64,000 bases of DNA from Serratia rubidaea (lineage in GTDB: Bacteria > Pseudomonadota > Gammaproteobacteria > Enterobacterales > Enterobacteriaceae). The position numbers were made by a program, and so were the translations under genes. The notes under the pieces are model-generated. The model had not been told where the DNA came from, did no database searches, and saw only the letters and a program-made list of their open reading frames with translations. This document shows, one piece after another, positions 18,966 through 32,683 of the stretch (position 1 is the first letter of the stretch; every line of letters starts with the position of its first letter). The DNA is taken from the NCBI GenBank assembly GCA_901472405.1, contig LR590463.1, positions 2,604,001-2,668,000 of the forward strand, in the 5' to 3' direction.

Positions 18966-18996
18966 AAAACGGGGCGAAAGATTCGCCCCGTTTTTT
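18966..18996. terminator. Strong bidirectional hairpin terminator after the RHH gene and lapB
   Basis: A ten-base-pair stem (ACGGGGCGAA / TTCGCCCCGT) with a three-base loop is flanked by A and T runs (AAAA before, TTTTTTA after). It can end the rightward RHH transcript and, less well, the leftward lapAB transcript. Confidence 0.85.
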
Positions 18997-20167
18997 ATTG
19001 ACCATCCAGCCCGCGGATCGGCTTCACCGATGCCCAGGAGCGGCATGACGGACAGTGCCAATAGAGCGAGTGCGCGGTAAAGCCGCACTTATGGCAGCGG
19101 TAGCGCGGCTTGGTGCGGATCTGTTCGCCGACCATATCGCGCAGCAGCAGCAGGCTCTCCTTCGCGCGGCCGTCTTCCGCATCGGCCAGGTGATAGTCCA
19201 TCAGTCGGTAGAACACCAGCATGGTCGGGTGACGCTGCAGCTGACGGTTGATATACACCTGCACCACGTCGCGCCCTTCATGCTGTTCGATCACCTCGGC
19301 CAGCATCAGCTCCGCCGTGGCGCCGCAGTTTTCCTCTACGCAGCGCTTGAGGAACTCGGCCCAGGCGGCCTCCTGCTGCGGCAGATGCTGATAGCACTCC
19401 TGCAGCATCGGCAAGGTTTCGCTCACCAGATCCTTATCCTGATCCAGCACCCGCTTGAACGACTCCACCGCCTTGGCGTACTCGCCCTGCGCCATATAAA
19501 TACGGCCGACCATGATCGATACGCGCGCGCACTGTTTGTCCGCCGAGGCGGCGCGCTTAAGCAGCGACATCGCCTTGTCGAGATCGTCGCTGCCCATCGC
19601 CTGCAGCGCCAGTTCACAATAGAAATGCGCGATTTCACCGCGCTGTTTGTCTTTACCCAGCTTGACCAGACGCTCGGCCACTTCGATGGCCTTCTGCCAG
19701 TCGCTGGTTGCCTGATGAATCACCAGCAGCTGCTGCAGCGCCGCCAGGCGAAAGTCCTGCTCATCGGTGAGCTGGCTGAACATGTCTTCGGCGCGGTCAT
19801 ACAGCCCGGCGGCCATATAGTCGCGCCCCAGCTGCTGCACCGCCAGCAGGCGCTGCTCAAAGGTGAGCGATGAGCTCTCCATCAGCGCCTGGTGAATGCG
19901 AATTGCGCGGTCGACTTCACCGCGGGAACGGAACAGGTTACCCAACGTCAGGTGGGCCTCCACGGTGTTGCTGTCCTCTTTCAGCATATCGAGGAACAGA
20001 TCGACCGCTTTGTCCTGCTGGTTGGAAAGCAGGAAGTTGACCCCGGCCACATATTCACGCGACAGACGGTTGGCTTCCTGCTGTTTATCCTGCTGAGCAC
20101 TTCTGCGCCCCATGTACCAGCCATAGGCGGCAGCCACGGGCAGCAACAGAAACAGCAGCTCTAACAT
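18995..20167 (-). CDS. lapB: LapB (YciM), regulator of lipopolysaccharide synthesis
   Basis: LapB is an inner-membrane-anchored protein that promotes FtsH degradation of LpxC and so balances LPS with phospholipid synthesis. The 390-residue protein has an N-terminal membrane anchor (LELLFLLLPVAAAYGWYMG) and a long run of TPR repeats in the cytoplasm (LTLGNLFRSRGEVDRAI, QQLGRDYMAAGLYDRAE, VGRIYMAQGEYAKAVES). The C-terminus is a rubredoxin-like zinc ribbon, C-H-K-C-G and C-P-S-C, near residues 358-377. It is seven bases downstream of lapA, as in E. coli. Confidence 0.96.
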   Translation of the reverse strand: MLELLFLLLPVAAAYGWYMGRRSAQQDKQQEANRLSREYVAGVNFLLSNQQDKAVDLFLDMLKEDSNTVEAHLTLGNLFRSRGEVDRAIRIHQALMESSSLTFEQRLLAVQQLGRDYMAAGLYDRAEDMFSQLTDEQDFRLAALQQLLVIHQATSDWQKAIEVAERLVKLGKDKQRGEIAHFYCELALQAMGSDDLDKAMSLLKRAASADKQCARVSIMVGRIYMAQGEYAKAVESFKRVLDQDKDLVSETLPMLQECYQHLPQQEAAWAEFLKRCVEENCGATAELMLAEVIEQHEGRDVVQVYINRQLQRHPTMLVFYRLMDYHLADAEDGRAKESLLLLRDMVGEQIRTKPRYRCHKCGFTAHSLYWHCPSCRSWASVKPIRGLDGQ

Positions 20168-20173
20168 AGAAGA

Positions 20174-20476
20174 TTATTCCTTGCTGACAACGGGCTGAGT
20201 CACCGGTTCAGCCGGCGTTTCCAGCTGCGACTCCAGCCTTTTCACTTTCCGCTCGGCGCGGCTCAGGGCAAGGCGCGTACGCAGGTAAAACAGGCCGCAA
20301 ATAATCCAGCCCAGTACGAAGCCCACGCCGAACAGCGTCGCCAGAAGTGTGGATACCCGGTAATCGCCCTGCGCCACCAGATAATTAAACGTCACAACCT
20401 GATCGTTCTGCGCGCCAAGCGTTACGGAAATAACGAAGATCACCAGAACCAGCAAAAAAATAAGTAAATATTTCAC
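20174..20476 (-). CDS. lapA: LapA (YciS), inner-membrane protein of the LapAB pair
   Basis: This is a 100-residue protein with two hydrophobic segments (YLLIFLLVLVIFVISVTLGA and LLATLFGVGFVLGWIICGLF), followed by a charged, probably coiled-coil tail (LSRAERKVKRLESQLE). It matches the DUF1049 family. The start is GTG at 20476, as in E. coli, with GGAAAG upstream. It is the first gene of lapAB. The 290 bp to pgpB contain no gene; they should hold the lapAB promoter, and a seven-pair stem (GTTGGCG/CGCCAAC, 20720-20744) lies close to the pgpB stop. Confidence 0.93.
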   Translation of the reverse strand: MKYLLIFLLVLVIFVISVTLGAQNDQVVTFNYLVAQGDYRVSTLLATLFGVGFVLGWIICGLFYLRTRLALSRAERKVKRLESQLETPAEPVTQPVVSKE

Positions 20477-20766
20477 ATTCTTTCCGCGATGCCGAGTTTA
20501 TCGGATGAATTATGCCCAAGTGTGGCGTCCGTAATACATTAAGTTAGCATTTCCCGCCGCAGCAGGGAAACCCTGGCGTGCGATAAATACATAAAGACGC
20601 TGGTATATTCGGCAATAATGACATTATTGAACCCACAGATGAGAATCTGTCTCAAAATAATGAATTAATAATGAAATGGGGGCGAATGCCTTAAATACAA
20701 GGCGAAGGCGCTGGATGGCGTTGGCGACGGGCGACGCCGCCAACGTGACACTGTGACAACGGCAGC

Positions 20767-21531
20767 CTACTCCCGGTGGCTGCGATGGGCGATCTCCCGC
20801 TGCTCTTCCGGCGGCGGCGCAAGCGGCCCGAACCAGCGCTGCGCCAGCCAGCAGGCAATCGCCACCAGCAAGGCGCTGATTAAGGTTGCCACCGCCAAAT
20901 CGCGCGGCCAGTGCATGCCCAGCAGCAGACGGCTGGCCATCACGCCGGCCGCCCAGACCATCAGCACCGCCACGGTTTTATAATGCCGGCGCGGCCACAG
21001 CAGGCCGACGCCCAGCAAGGCCCAGGTGGCGGCGAAGGTGGTATGGCCGGAAGGGAAAGCAAAACCGGTTTCAAACTGCCAGTGCTTGCGCAGCCACGCC
21101 GGCACCAGCGGCTGATCCTGCAGCTGCTCCTTCACCAGCGCCGCGCGCTGTTTACGCTTCAGCGAGTAAAAATGCTCTTCGCTGATATTGTGCTGCCGCT
21201 CCAGCCACAGCACGAACGGCCGCGGCTCCTGCACCTGCTCTTTAATCAGCGATTTGACCCCCTGGCCCACCAGAATCGACGCCAGCAGCAGCACCAGCAG
21301 CCCGATCGCCGGCTTCAGGCGAAAGCGCAGGCACCACAAAAACCAGGCCGACAGCAGCACGCTGGTCAGCACGCCCCACGGCGCGGTGACCGTTTCCGTC
21401 ATCCAGAACATCACTTTCAGCAGCGCGTTATCGCCGCCGGGCTGCCACTGCCAGCCGGTCAGCCAAACGGCTAACGGAATTAATAACAGCAACAGGGTTC
21501 CGCCGGCGGTGCGTTTTGCAATATCAAACAT
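20767..21531 (-). CDS. pgpB: Phosphatidylglycerophosphatase B PgpB
   Basis: This is an integral membrane PAP2-family phosphatase that dephosphorylates phosphatidylglycerophosphate and undecaprenyl pyrophosphate at the periplasmic face. The 254-residue protein carries the three PAP2 motifs: K-E-Q-V-Q-E-P-R-P, PSGHTT, and SRLLLGMHWPRD. There are about six hydrophobic helices and a large periplasmic loop before PSGH. The start MFDIAKRT at 21531 matches the E. coli protein; the longer frame to 21570 is not conserved. It is divergent from ribA. Confidence 0.95.
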   Translation of the reverse strand: MFDIAKRTAGGTLLLLLIPLAVWLTGWQWQPGGDNALLKVMFWMTETVTAPWGVLTSVLLSAWFLWCLRFRLKPAIGLLVLLLASILVGQGVKSLIKEQVQEPRPFVLWLERQHNISEEHFYSLKRKQRAALVKEQLQDQPLVPAWLRKHWQFETGFAFPSGHTTFAATWALLGVGLLWPRRHYKTVAVLMVWAAGVMASRLLLGMHWPRDLAVATLISALLVAIACWLAQRWFGPLAPPPEEQREIAHRSHRE

Positions 21532-21812
21532 TTTATCATCCCGGTTATGGTTCAGAGCGCAGTGTAACAATCTTGTAATCTCAAGAACATGGCAAACGAC
21601 GCCGGCGCCGAGCCTGGGACGCCCCTATTGCATTAATAGGCAGAGCACGACGCCGGATGCTGGTTTGCTGAGCACCGCTGGGCAAGAAGTTATGGCAGAA
21701 TAGTCGATAATAAGCCATTGGAATCTGCAGCGACGCGTTTAATGCTGGTCAGGCGTTTAAGTCGGACGTACCATGCGTTGCAGCGATTGAATCGAAAGTG
21801 TTGGAGAGTAAC

Positions 21813-22406
21813 ATGCAGCTTAAACGGGTGGCAGAGGCTAAACTGCCGACACCTTGGGGCGATTTCCTGATGGTGGGTTTTGAAGAACTCGCCACCGGGC
21901 ACGATCATCTGGCGTTGGTTTTCGGCGACATCAGCGGCGATACGCCGGTGCTGGCGCGCGTACATTCGGAATGTCTGACCGGCGACGCCCTGTTCAGCCT
22001 GCGCTGCGACTGCGGTTTCCAGCTGGAAGCCGCGCTGGAGCATATTGCCGAAGAAGGCCGCGGGATCCTGATGTATCACCGCCAGGAAGGCCGCAACATC
22101 GGCCTGCTGAACAAAATCCGCGCCTATGCGCTGCAGGACAAGGGCGCCGACACGGTGGAAGCCAACCACCAGCTGGGCTTCGCGGCGGACGAACGTGACT
22201 TCACCCTGTGTGCGGACATGTTTAAACTGCTGGGCGTGGATGCGGTACGCCTGCTGACCAATAACCCGAAAAAGGTGGAGATCCTGAGCGAAGCCGGGAT
22301 CAATATCGTTGAGCGAGTGCCGCTGATCGTCGGCCGCAACCCGAAAAACGAGCGTTACCTGGCGACCAAGGCGGCCAAGATGGGCCATCTGCTGGACCAG
22401 AAGTAA
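21813..22406 (+). CDS. ribA: GTP cyclohydrolase II RibA
   Basis: RibA opens GTP to the first intermediate of riboflavin synthesis. It is 197 residues, and the zinc cysteines are in HSECLTG (Cys54) and LRCDCGF (Cys65, Cys67). The catalytic [11 protein letters not shown] and the NNPKKVE motif follow. I use ATG at 21813 ([11 protein letters not shown]), preceded by GGAGAG; the open frame begins 15 bases earlier. No ribB domain is fused. The neighbouring order pgpB-ribA-acnA is that of E. coli. Confidence 0.97.
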   Translation: MQLKRVAEAKLPTPWGDFLMVGFEELATGHDHLALVFGDISGDTPVLARVHSECLTGDALFSLRCDCGFQLEAALEHIAEEGRGILMYHRQEGRNIGLLNKIRAYALQDKGADTVEANHQLGFAADERDFTLCADMFKLLGVDAVRLLTNNPKKVEILSEAGINIVERVPLIVGRNPKNERYLATKAAKMGHLLDQK

Positions 22407-22427
22407 TCCGCAGCCAATAAACAATCA

Positions 22428-22451
22428 GGGCGCCCGCAGGCGCCCTTTTTT
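22428..22451. terminator. Terminator between convergent ribA and acnA
   Basis: A seven-base-pair stem GGGCGCC/GGCGCCC with a four-base loop is followed by six T on the plus strand, directly after ribA. It is two bases from the acnA stop codon. Confidence 0.85.
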
Positions 22452-22452
22452 A

Positions 22453-25125
<2,673 letters not shown>

Positions 25126-25418
25126 AGCTCCTCCATTTTTCTTATGTCAAAAACAGGGTAATTACTGAGTCTTGTTTAAAGATAACACAAACAGGATGTA
25201 ACGTTTTGATAACAACACGTTTTGATCCACAGCGATAGGCAAAAGCGATGGCGCGCCGATACGCGCTAATTAAGTCAATGGGTTAGGGAAAAACTCGTCA
25301 GGCAACGAGCAATAAATAACCGTATGATCGGCAAGGATTGTGGACGCCGTGCACGATAAGAAACAGGAAAATACCGAGTCAACGGCGAGCAAATAGTGAC
25401 GCAGGGATTCGGCAGGAA

Positions 25419-25845
25419 TTAGTCGTTCTGCACTTTGGTCAATACCGCTTCACCGGTACCTCGATCAAAAGAGAGATAAAAAATCGCGCCGCCATCCCGT
25501 TCCTGCTGTAACCAAACTTCATTAGCGCCAAGGCGCCGCTTATCCCGATGGTAACCCAAACCTTGCAGATAAGCCCTGAGCGGCTCGACATCAGCGACAC
25601 GTTGGAAAATAATGGCATTTGATGGCGCCATGCCCATCCCGGGCTGCGAAACAAAAACGTAGTCTGGTGAAATACGTGGCGCTTGCGCGATCTCCTTATC
25701 CGTCAGGATGCGGTAGTTGAAAAAATCGCTTTCCGTGTATTTAGTCACGTCATTAATGCCGGTTGCAACGACGTAGATAAACACGCCGCCAAGGAGAAGC
25801 ACGCTAATCAGCGTCAAACTGCCCCCACTTCAACAACGTACTCAC
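25419..25845 (-). CDS. Small membrane-anchored protein of unknown function, second gene of a two-gene operon (one frameshift)
   Basis: I do not recognise the family. The reconstructed product is about 141 residues: MSTLLKWG, a single hydrophobic segment LTLISVLLLGGVFIYVVATG, then a soluble domain beginning NDVTKYTESDFFNYRILTDKEI and ending AVLTKVQND. The N-terminal methionine codon is GTG at 25845, two bases after the TAA of the gene upstream. One extra G in a run of five near 25830 breaks the frame; without the correction the gene would have to start at a TTG inside the membrane segment. The topology suggests a lipid-independent inner-membrane anchor with the domain in the periplasm. The tight spacing suggests it works with the upstream protein, for instance as a partner or immunity protein, but that is inference. 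Confidence 0.65.
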
Positions 25846-25847
25846 CG

Positions 25848-26545
25848 TTACCTTGCTCCTTTGAACTCAAATGTTGTTCCATTATCTGCAAGAACTTTGA
25901 CAATCCCGGACGTGAAGTCATCCCACGGACGCATCCAAGTCATAAAATGTGGAAGATTCACCTTATACGGTAGATGTCTAACACAAGGATCTCTTGGGTC
26001 GGGAAAAAGTATCGGCCGAAAACCACTATTTTTGTAGGTACCAATGGCACCGTAGTAATCCCATCGACACACAGCCGCAGCATAACTCACAGGCCTGACT
26101 CGATAGTCATATCGGCCAGGAATCATATAACGATAAAAGCCAAACAGGTTAGAAACGAGATCTTCACCACTATAACCGCTGTCTGTATACCACGAAAAAA
26201 CACGTCGGCTTTGTAAAGCCTCAAAAAAAAAGCGATGTGTTTAACATCATCGCCAGCATAATACGATTAATATCACTGCTGTTACGTCCTCGCTTGATCC
26301 GCCACCGTGAAAATTTCCCGACGCCAAACCGGCTCCCAAATCTGGCAACGCGCATATCTTGACGGTACATCACGGTATAAAAATCTTTTCCGCTATTCTC
26401 ACCTGTCAAGAACGGCGTTTCAGGGTAAGATATCCTCACCGCGAGCGTGCCCCATATCAAGCCACCCCAAGACCTCTGTGTAAACAAGTCCGCTTGTCAG
26501 CCGTTCAAATTTCGCCCCCATCCTGTATATCCCTCTTGTACTCAT
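25848..26545 (-). CDS. Conserved protein of unknown function, first gene of a two-gene operon (two frameshifts)
   Basis: The reconstructed protein is about 232 residues. It starts MSTRGIYRMGAKFERLTSG at ATG 26545, with AAAGGA upstream. Striking segments are VYTEVLGWLDMGHARGED near the N-terminus, VMYRQDM, RWRIKRGRN, MLAMMLNTSLFF, WYTDSGYSGEDLVSNLFGFY, RWDYYGAIGTYKN and PHFMTWMRPWDDFTSGIVKV. No signal peptide is clear. The breaks are near 26430 (one extra base in CCCTGAA) and at the T8/A8 run near 26225. The D-x-G-H-A and S-G-Y-S-x-E-D-L motifs look like conserved, perhaps catalytic, positions. I vaguely associate them with DUF4056-like proteins but cannot confirm this. The pair is inserted between acnA and cysB relative to E. 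coli. Confidence 0.6.
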
Positions 26546-26972
26546 AACCTATATCCTTTCAGGTTAACATATTGCTTTTTATATCAATTATTAGTGCCTA
26601 CATACTGGAAAATCTGCAGAGTATTTTAAGGGTATAAACAAAAAAAGATGTGACCTAGGTCTAGAGTAAATTTACAGTGAATCGCCACGATGGCACTTTT
26701 GAATGCGTGACCCACTCCCCATGTCAGTAAAAAGCTATCAGACCATAACTCAGTTCTATAGATGATAGTCGAGGACACTTTAGAAGGGGGGTTAGCGTGT
26801 AACGTGAATCAATATCGCCTTGGCGCTGCGCTCTGAGGAAATATGAAAACGGGAAGGATAAATGTTCCCTCCCGGTAAGCCTGGCTTTACCCGCCTGTTT
26901 CAATCAACAGGATCAAAACAGGCGAGCGAACACCGGAGTATTGATCCTGCTATAAGTCGTTAATTTTACGCC
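26546..26972. other. Gene-free stretch between the unknown operon and cysB
   Basis: These 427 bp are more A/T-rich than their surroundings and hold no convincing gene. Two hairpins lie near cysB: CGGGAAGG/CCCTCCCG around 26850-26875 and a nine-pair stem CGCCTGTTT/AAACAGGCG at 26892-26924. Either could end cysB transcription, although neither has a T run. The promoter of the leftward unknown operon must lie near 26560-26620. Confidence 0.5.
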
Positions 26973-27950
<978 letters not shown>

Positions 27951-28254
27951 TTATACCATCCTAGGTTAAACACTGCGGCCAGGCCGCATTCAGGTATATC
28001 GGTGTTTCCCGGTATGCTGAAAAGGTAGAGAGCCATAACACAGTGTTCACCCAGATGCTGCAGAAAACGCCGTTGTTAATAAGCTTTAATCATAAATACA
28101 TATTTTTATATAACCACTATATCACGCTACAGCTTCAAGTATAGATCCACGTCACACTATGATAACGATTATTTCGCATTACTATCAATGCGCAGCGCCA
28201 CGTCACAGTGATTATGCCGCGCCGGAATGGGCGTTTTTCCCCACCGGCGGACAT

Positions 28255-28284
28255 AAAAAAACCAGCCGCTCGAGCTGGTTTTTT
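28255..28284. terminator. Terminator downstream of topA
   Basis: CCAGC/GCTGG with a seven-base loop is flanked by seven A on one side and six T on the other, so the stem can extend through A-T pairs and works in either direction. It lies 24 bp beyond the topA stop. Confidence 0.85.
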
Positions 28285-28307
28285 AAGATTGCTGCCGTCA
28301 GCAACGG

Positions 28308-30912
28308 TTACTTTTTGGTTTCAACCCATTTGCCGTCCACGAAGAACGCGGTCCAGCCGGTGGCCTTGCCCTCTTTCTCCGAAGATACGTACTGCTGCTT
28401 GGTCTTGCGGCTAAAGCGCACCAGCGTTTTGTTGCCTTCCGGATCGGCGACCGGCGCATCGGCCAGGTAACGCAGTTTCTCCGGCAGACGGTCCTTAAAG
28501 CGCTGCAGCTCTTCCACCAGCGGCGCACGGGTTTCGCGCGATTTAGGGAAAGTATTGGCCGCCAGGAACACGCCGGCCGCGCCGTCACGCAGGACGAAAT
28601 AGGCGTCTGACTTGGCGCACGGCAGCTCCGGCAACGGCACCGGATCTTCCTTCGGCGGCGCAACTTCACCGCTGCGCAGGATTTTACGCGTGTTCTTGCA
28701 GTTTTCGTTGGTGCAGCCCATATATTTGCCGAAGCGCCCCATCTTCAGGTGCATCTCGGAGCCGCACTTCTCACACTCCACCACCGGACCGTCATAGCCT
28801 TTCAGGCGGAACTCGCCCTCTTCAATCTCATAACCGTCGCAGGCCGGGTTGTTGCCGCACACGTGCAGTTTGCGCTGGTTATCGATCAGGTAGCTGTCCA
28901 TCGCGGTGCCGCACTTCTGGCAGCGGCGGCGCGCTCGCAGCGCGTTGGTTTCCGCATCATCGCCTTCCAGTACGTTCAGCACTTCCGCTTCCGGCACCAG
29001 GTTGATGGTGGTTTTGCAACGCTCTTTCGGCGGCAGCGCATAGCCGGAACAGCCGAGGAATACCCCGGTGCTGGCGGTGCGGATGCCCATCTGGCGGCCG
29101 CAGGTCGGACAGGCGATGCTGGTCAGCACCATCTGGTTCGGGCGCATGCCGCCCTCTTCAGGATCTTTTTCCGCCGTCTCCAGCTGTTCGCTGAACTCGG
29201 CAAAGAATTCGTCCAGTACCGCTTTCCACTCCGCGTGGTTGTTCGCCACCTGATCGAGGCCATCTTCCATACGGGCGGTAAAATCGTAGTTCATCAGCTC
29301 GCGGAAGTTCTCTTCCAGCCGGTCGGTCACGATCTCACCCATTTTTTCCGCGTAGAAACGGCGGTTTTCCACCCGCACGTAGCCGCGGTCCTGAATGGTG
29401 GAGATGATCGACGCATAGGTGGAAGGACGGCCGATGCCGCGTTTTTCCAACTCTTTAACCAGCGATGCTTCGCTGTAACGCGCCGGCGGCTTGGTAAAGT
29501 GCTGGCTCGGCAGCAGCTGCTGCAGATCCAAATCGCTGCCGATTTCTACAAACGGCAGAGTGCGATCTTCATCACCCTTGCGCAGCGCCGGCATCACTTT
29601 GGTCCAGCCGTCGAAACGCAGGGTGCGGCCTTTGGCGCGCAGCTGGTAGTCGCCGGCTTTCACCGTCAGCGTGGTGGAATCGTACTTCGCCGGCGTCATC
29701 TGGCAGGCGACCAAACTGGCGCCAGATCAGCTGATACAGTTTCTGCGCATCCGCTTCCATATCTTTCAGCTGTTCGGCCACCACATTCACGTCTGAAGGA
29801 CGAATCGCCTCGTGCGCTTCCTGAGAGTTCTCTTTGCTGCTGTACTGATTCGGCGCTTTCGGCAGGTATTTCTCGCCGAAGCTGTCGCCGATATAGCCAC
29901 GCACCATATTGAGCGCGTCCTGGCTCAGGTTGGTGGAGTCGGTACGCATATAGGTAATGTGGCCCGCTTCATACAGACGCTGCGCCATCATCATGGTTTT
30001 CTTCACGCCGAAGCCCAGACGCGTACTGGCCGCCTGTTGCAGCGTGGAGGTGATAAACGGCGCGCCCGGCTTGCTGCTGGTCGGCTTGTCTTCACGATCC
30101 TGCACCGTGTAGCGCGCTTTCTCCAGCAGCGCCACCGCCGCGTGGGTCTGCTCGCGGTTGACCGGCTTGAACGGTTTGCCGTGCGCATGGGTTACTTCCA
30201 TCTGCAGCGCGGTTTCACCCTGCGCCAGCAGGTCGGCGCGCAGTTCCCAATACTCTTCCGGCACGAAGGCTTTAATATCGCGCTCGCGCTCCACCACCAG
30301 ACGGACGGCCACCGACTGTACGCGGCCGGCGGACAGGCCGCGAGCAATTTTCTTCCACAGCAGCGGCGATACCATATAGCCCACGACGCGGTCCATAAAG
30401 CGGCGCGCCTGCTGGGCGTTAACCCGGTCGATATTCAGTTCGCCCGGCTCGCTGAACGCCTGCTGGATGGCGTTTTTGGTGATTTCGTTAAACACCACGC
30501 GGCTAAAACGCTGGTCGTCGCCGCCGATCACTTCCCGCAGGTGCCAGGCAATGGCTTCCCCTTCGCGGTCCAAGTCGGTTGCGAGATAAATATGGTCGGC
30601 GTTTTCCGCTAACGATTTTAACTCTGCGACAACTTTTTCTTTACCCGGCAGTATTTCATACTGCGCTTTCCAGCCGTGGTAAGGGTCGACGCCCATGCGG
30701 TTGACCAGCGCCGTCGTTGCATCTTTTTTAACTTTTTTCTTGGCTTTGGTTTTATCTTCGCTTGAGTCCGCGCTCTTTTTGCTGGCTGAGCCACTGGTCG
30801 GCAAATCACGGATATGACCGACGCTGGACTTCACCACGTAGTCATTACCCAAATATTTATTAATAGTTTTGGCTTTTGCCGGGGACTCAACTATTACAAG
30901 AGCTTTACCCAT
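28308..30912 (-). CDS. topA: DNA topoisomerase I TopA (one frameshift)
   Basis: TopA relaxes negative supercoils by a type IA mechanism. The start is [22 protein letters not shown], with the TOPRIM acidic motif [14 protein letters not shown] near residue 115 and the active-site tyrosine in [10 protein letters not shown] near residue 320. The C-terminus carries three four-cysteine zinc fingers (CPTCGRQ, CQKCGTA, CEKCGSE) before the ending DGKWVETKK. One extra G near 29713 (TTTGGTCGCC for TTTGTCGCC) splits the gene after LIWRQF, and the following frame continues [13 protein letters not shown]. TopA is essential or nearly so in enterobacteria, which argues for a sequencing error. The length of about 867 residues is normal. 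Confidence 0.96.
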
Positions 30913-31337
30913 ATTTACCTTTACCTAATTTATTTCTTCCGAAAAGAAGTCTTTTATCTCGCCGTGCCGCGGCAATTCACATCTCTTTTTTATATTGCGG
31001 CAGTCTGGCCGGAGATCAACCTGTTTTTTGCCGTTGGCTGCTTAACTGCTCAACCTGACCGCAAGTTGCTGATCGCCCCCGCCTTTCAGCCATGCTCCAG
31101 AGGTATGGCCGTCTATGGCGTGCCGTTGGCGTAAACAAAAATTTCCACCCGAGGCCGCAAAATCCCACACTGTACCTGATAAAAAGCGCCACGCAACCTA
31201 ATTAGCACGGAAAACGCTTTTTCGCCAACTTCCACAGCCTGCCAGCCGTCCAGACGGCAGCTAAACCTTAGTTTATTTGCGGATAAACGGAAAGCGGCGC
31301 TAGTATATGCGCAGTAAAGTTATTCGGAGTGCAATAA
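30913..31337. other. topA-yciN divergent intergenic region
   Basis: These 425 bp hold no convincing gene; short open frames in them have no family features. The A/T-rich stretch next to topA (30915-31000) is where the multiple topA promoters lie in E. coli. AGTTATTCGGAGTGC just before yciN provides its ribosome-binding site. Confidence 0.5.
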
Positions 31338-31589
31338 ATGAACAACACGACGTTACCGATTAACCGTAAAGCGTTACTCGAAGAAGCAAATAACATCATC
31401 CGCCAGCATGAAGATTATCTTCACGGCATGATCGCTACCGATGTCGAACAAAAAAACGGCGTGCTGGTATTTCGCGGCGAATACTTTTTAGACCCGGACG
31501 GTTTGCCTACGGCAAAAACCACGGCGGTGTTTAATATGTTTAAACATCTTGCCCACCGACTTTCGGAAAAATACCACCTGATCGACTGA
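31338..31589 (+). CDS. yciN: YciN, conserved small protein
   Basis: This is an 83-residue soluble protein very similar to E. coli YciN ([61 protein letters not shown]). The function is not known to me. The DUF2498-type family is confined to enterobacteria. It stands between topA and sohB on the opposite strand, as in E. coli. The start follows CGGAGTGCAATAA. Confidence 0.93.
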   Translation: MNNTTLPINRKALLEEANNIIRQHEDYLHGMIATDVEQKNGVLVFRGEYFLDPDGLPTAKTTAVFNMFKHLAHRLSEKYHLID

Positions 31590-31598
31590 GCCGCAGAT

Positions 31599-31623
31599 AA
31601 AAAAGCGGGGCCAAAGCCCCCGC
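31599..31623 (-). terminator. Terminator of sohB
   Basis: GCGGGG/CCCCGC forms a six-pair stem with a seven-base loop, followed on the minus strand by six T. It lies 14 bp after the sohB stop and 10 bp after that of yciN. Confidence 0.75.
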
Positions 31624-31636
31624 GTCAGCGTTCTGT

Positions 31637-32683
31637 TTACAGCAGCGGTTTTTCCCCGCGCTGCCACCAGCGCAGCAGCAGGCGATCGGCGCTTTCCGCC
31701 GCGCTGCCGGTAAAGCGATCGATCAGCCGTTTATGGCGGGTATAGCGCACCCCGATCACCTCATGGGTTTCCATTTCGGCAATCAGCAGGTCGTCGCTGG
31801 TGCCTACCGCGTCAACCAGGCCCTTCTCCCGCGCCTGCGTGCCCAGCCAGTGTTCACCGGTCGCCACGCTGTCGATATCCAGCGAAGGACGCTGTTGATG
31901 GACGAACTGCTTGAACAGCAGATGGGTTTCATTCAGTTCCTCGCGGAACTTCTCGCGCCCTTCGTCGGTGTTTTCGCCAAACAACGTCAGCGTACGCTTG
32001 AACTGGCCGGCGGTGTGCAGCTCGACGTCCACGTTGTTCTTTTTCAGCAGGCGATGGAAGTTGGGGATCTGCGCCACCACGCCGATGGAACCGATAATAG
32101 CGAACGGCGCCGCCACAATGCGATCCGCCACGCAGGCCATCATATAACCGCCGCTGGCGGCGACCTTATCCACCGCTACCGTCAGGCGGATGCCGCCGTT
32201 GCGCAGGCGCTCCAGCTGCGAAGCGGCCAGGCCGTAGCCATGCACCACGCCGCCGGGGCTTTCCAGACGCAACAACACTTCGTCCTGCGCCGTCGCCACC
32301 GCCAGCACAGCGGAAACCTCTTCGCGCAGCGAGGAGACCTCATGCGCATCCATGCTGCCCTTGAAATCCAGCACGTAGAGGCACGGCTTGCCGGCTTCCA
32401 CCGCGCCCGCCTTCGCCCGCTGCTTTTTGAGCTTATCGTCGGCCTTGGTCTGTTTTTTAAACTGCTTGTTCCAGATTTTTTGCTCTGCCGCGTCCATGCG
32501 CGCCAGACGCATATCGCGCTGCATATCGCGATACTGTTCGCCGAGATCGGTCAGCCGCAGCTCCCCTTTTTGCTGGCTCTTGCGCTGCCCCAGGCTCACC
32601 GCCAGCAGCGCCAGCGCGCCAATAGCGATGACCACCGTTGCGACCTTGGCCAAAAACAGGCCGTAAACAGATATAAACTCCAC
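31637..32683 (-). CDS. sohB: Inner-membrane S49-family peptidase SohB
   Basis: This is a protease IV-like serine peptidase of 348 residues. An N-terminal membrane helix (LAKVATVVIAIGALALLAVSL) is followed by a charged linker and the S49 domain. The serine nucleophile is in VAASGGYMMA (Ser177) and the general-base lysine in AGQFKRTLTLF (Lys229), with RLESPGGVVHGYGLA between. It acts at the periplasmic side. In E. coli extra copies suppress loss of HtrA. The start codon is GTG at 32683 after AAGGCGG. It is divergent from yciK. Confidence 0.95.
   Translation of the reverse strand: MEFISVYGLFLAKVATVVIAIGALALLAVSLGQRKSQQKGELRLTDLGEQYRDMQRDMRLARMDAAEQKIWNKQFKKQTKADDKLKKQRAKAGAVEAGKPCLYVLDFKGSMDAHEVSSLREEVSAVLAVATAQDEVLLRLESPGGVVHGYGLAASQLERLRNGGIRLTVAVDKVAASGGYMMACVADRIVAAPFAIIGSIGVVAQIPNFHRLLKKNNVDVELHTAGQFKRTLTLFGENTDEGREKFREELNETHLLFKQFVHQQRPSLDIDSVATGEHWLGTQAREKGLVDAVGTSDDLLIAEMETHEVIGVRYTRHKRLIDRFTGSAAESADRLLLRWWQRGEKPLL

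Noticed and set aside
20720..20744. Rho-independent terminator after pgpB
   Set aside because: The seven-pair stem has a long loop and no T run on the minus strand.
26159..26245. CRISPR-like or tRNA-like structure in the A/T-rich acnA-cysB region
   Set aside because: No regular repeats with spacers and no cloverleaf with a CCA end could be found.
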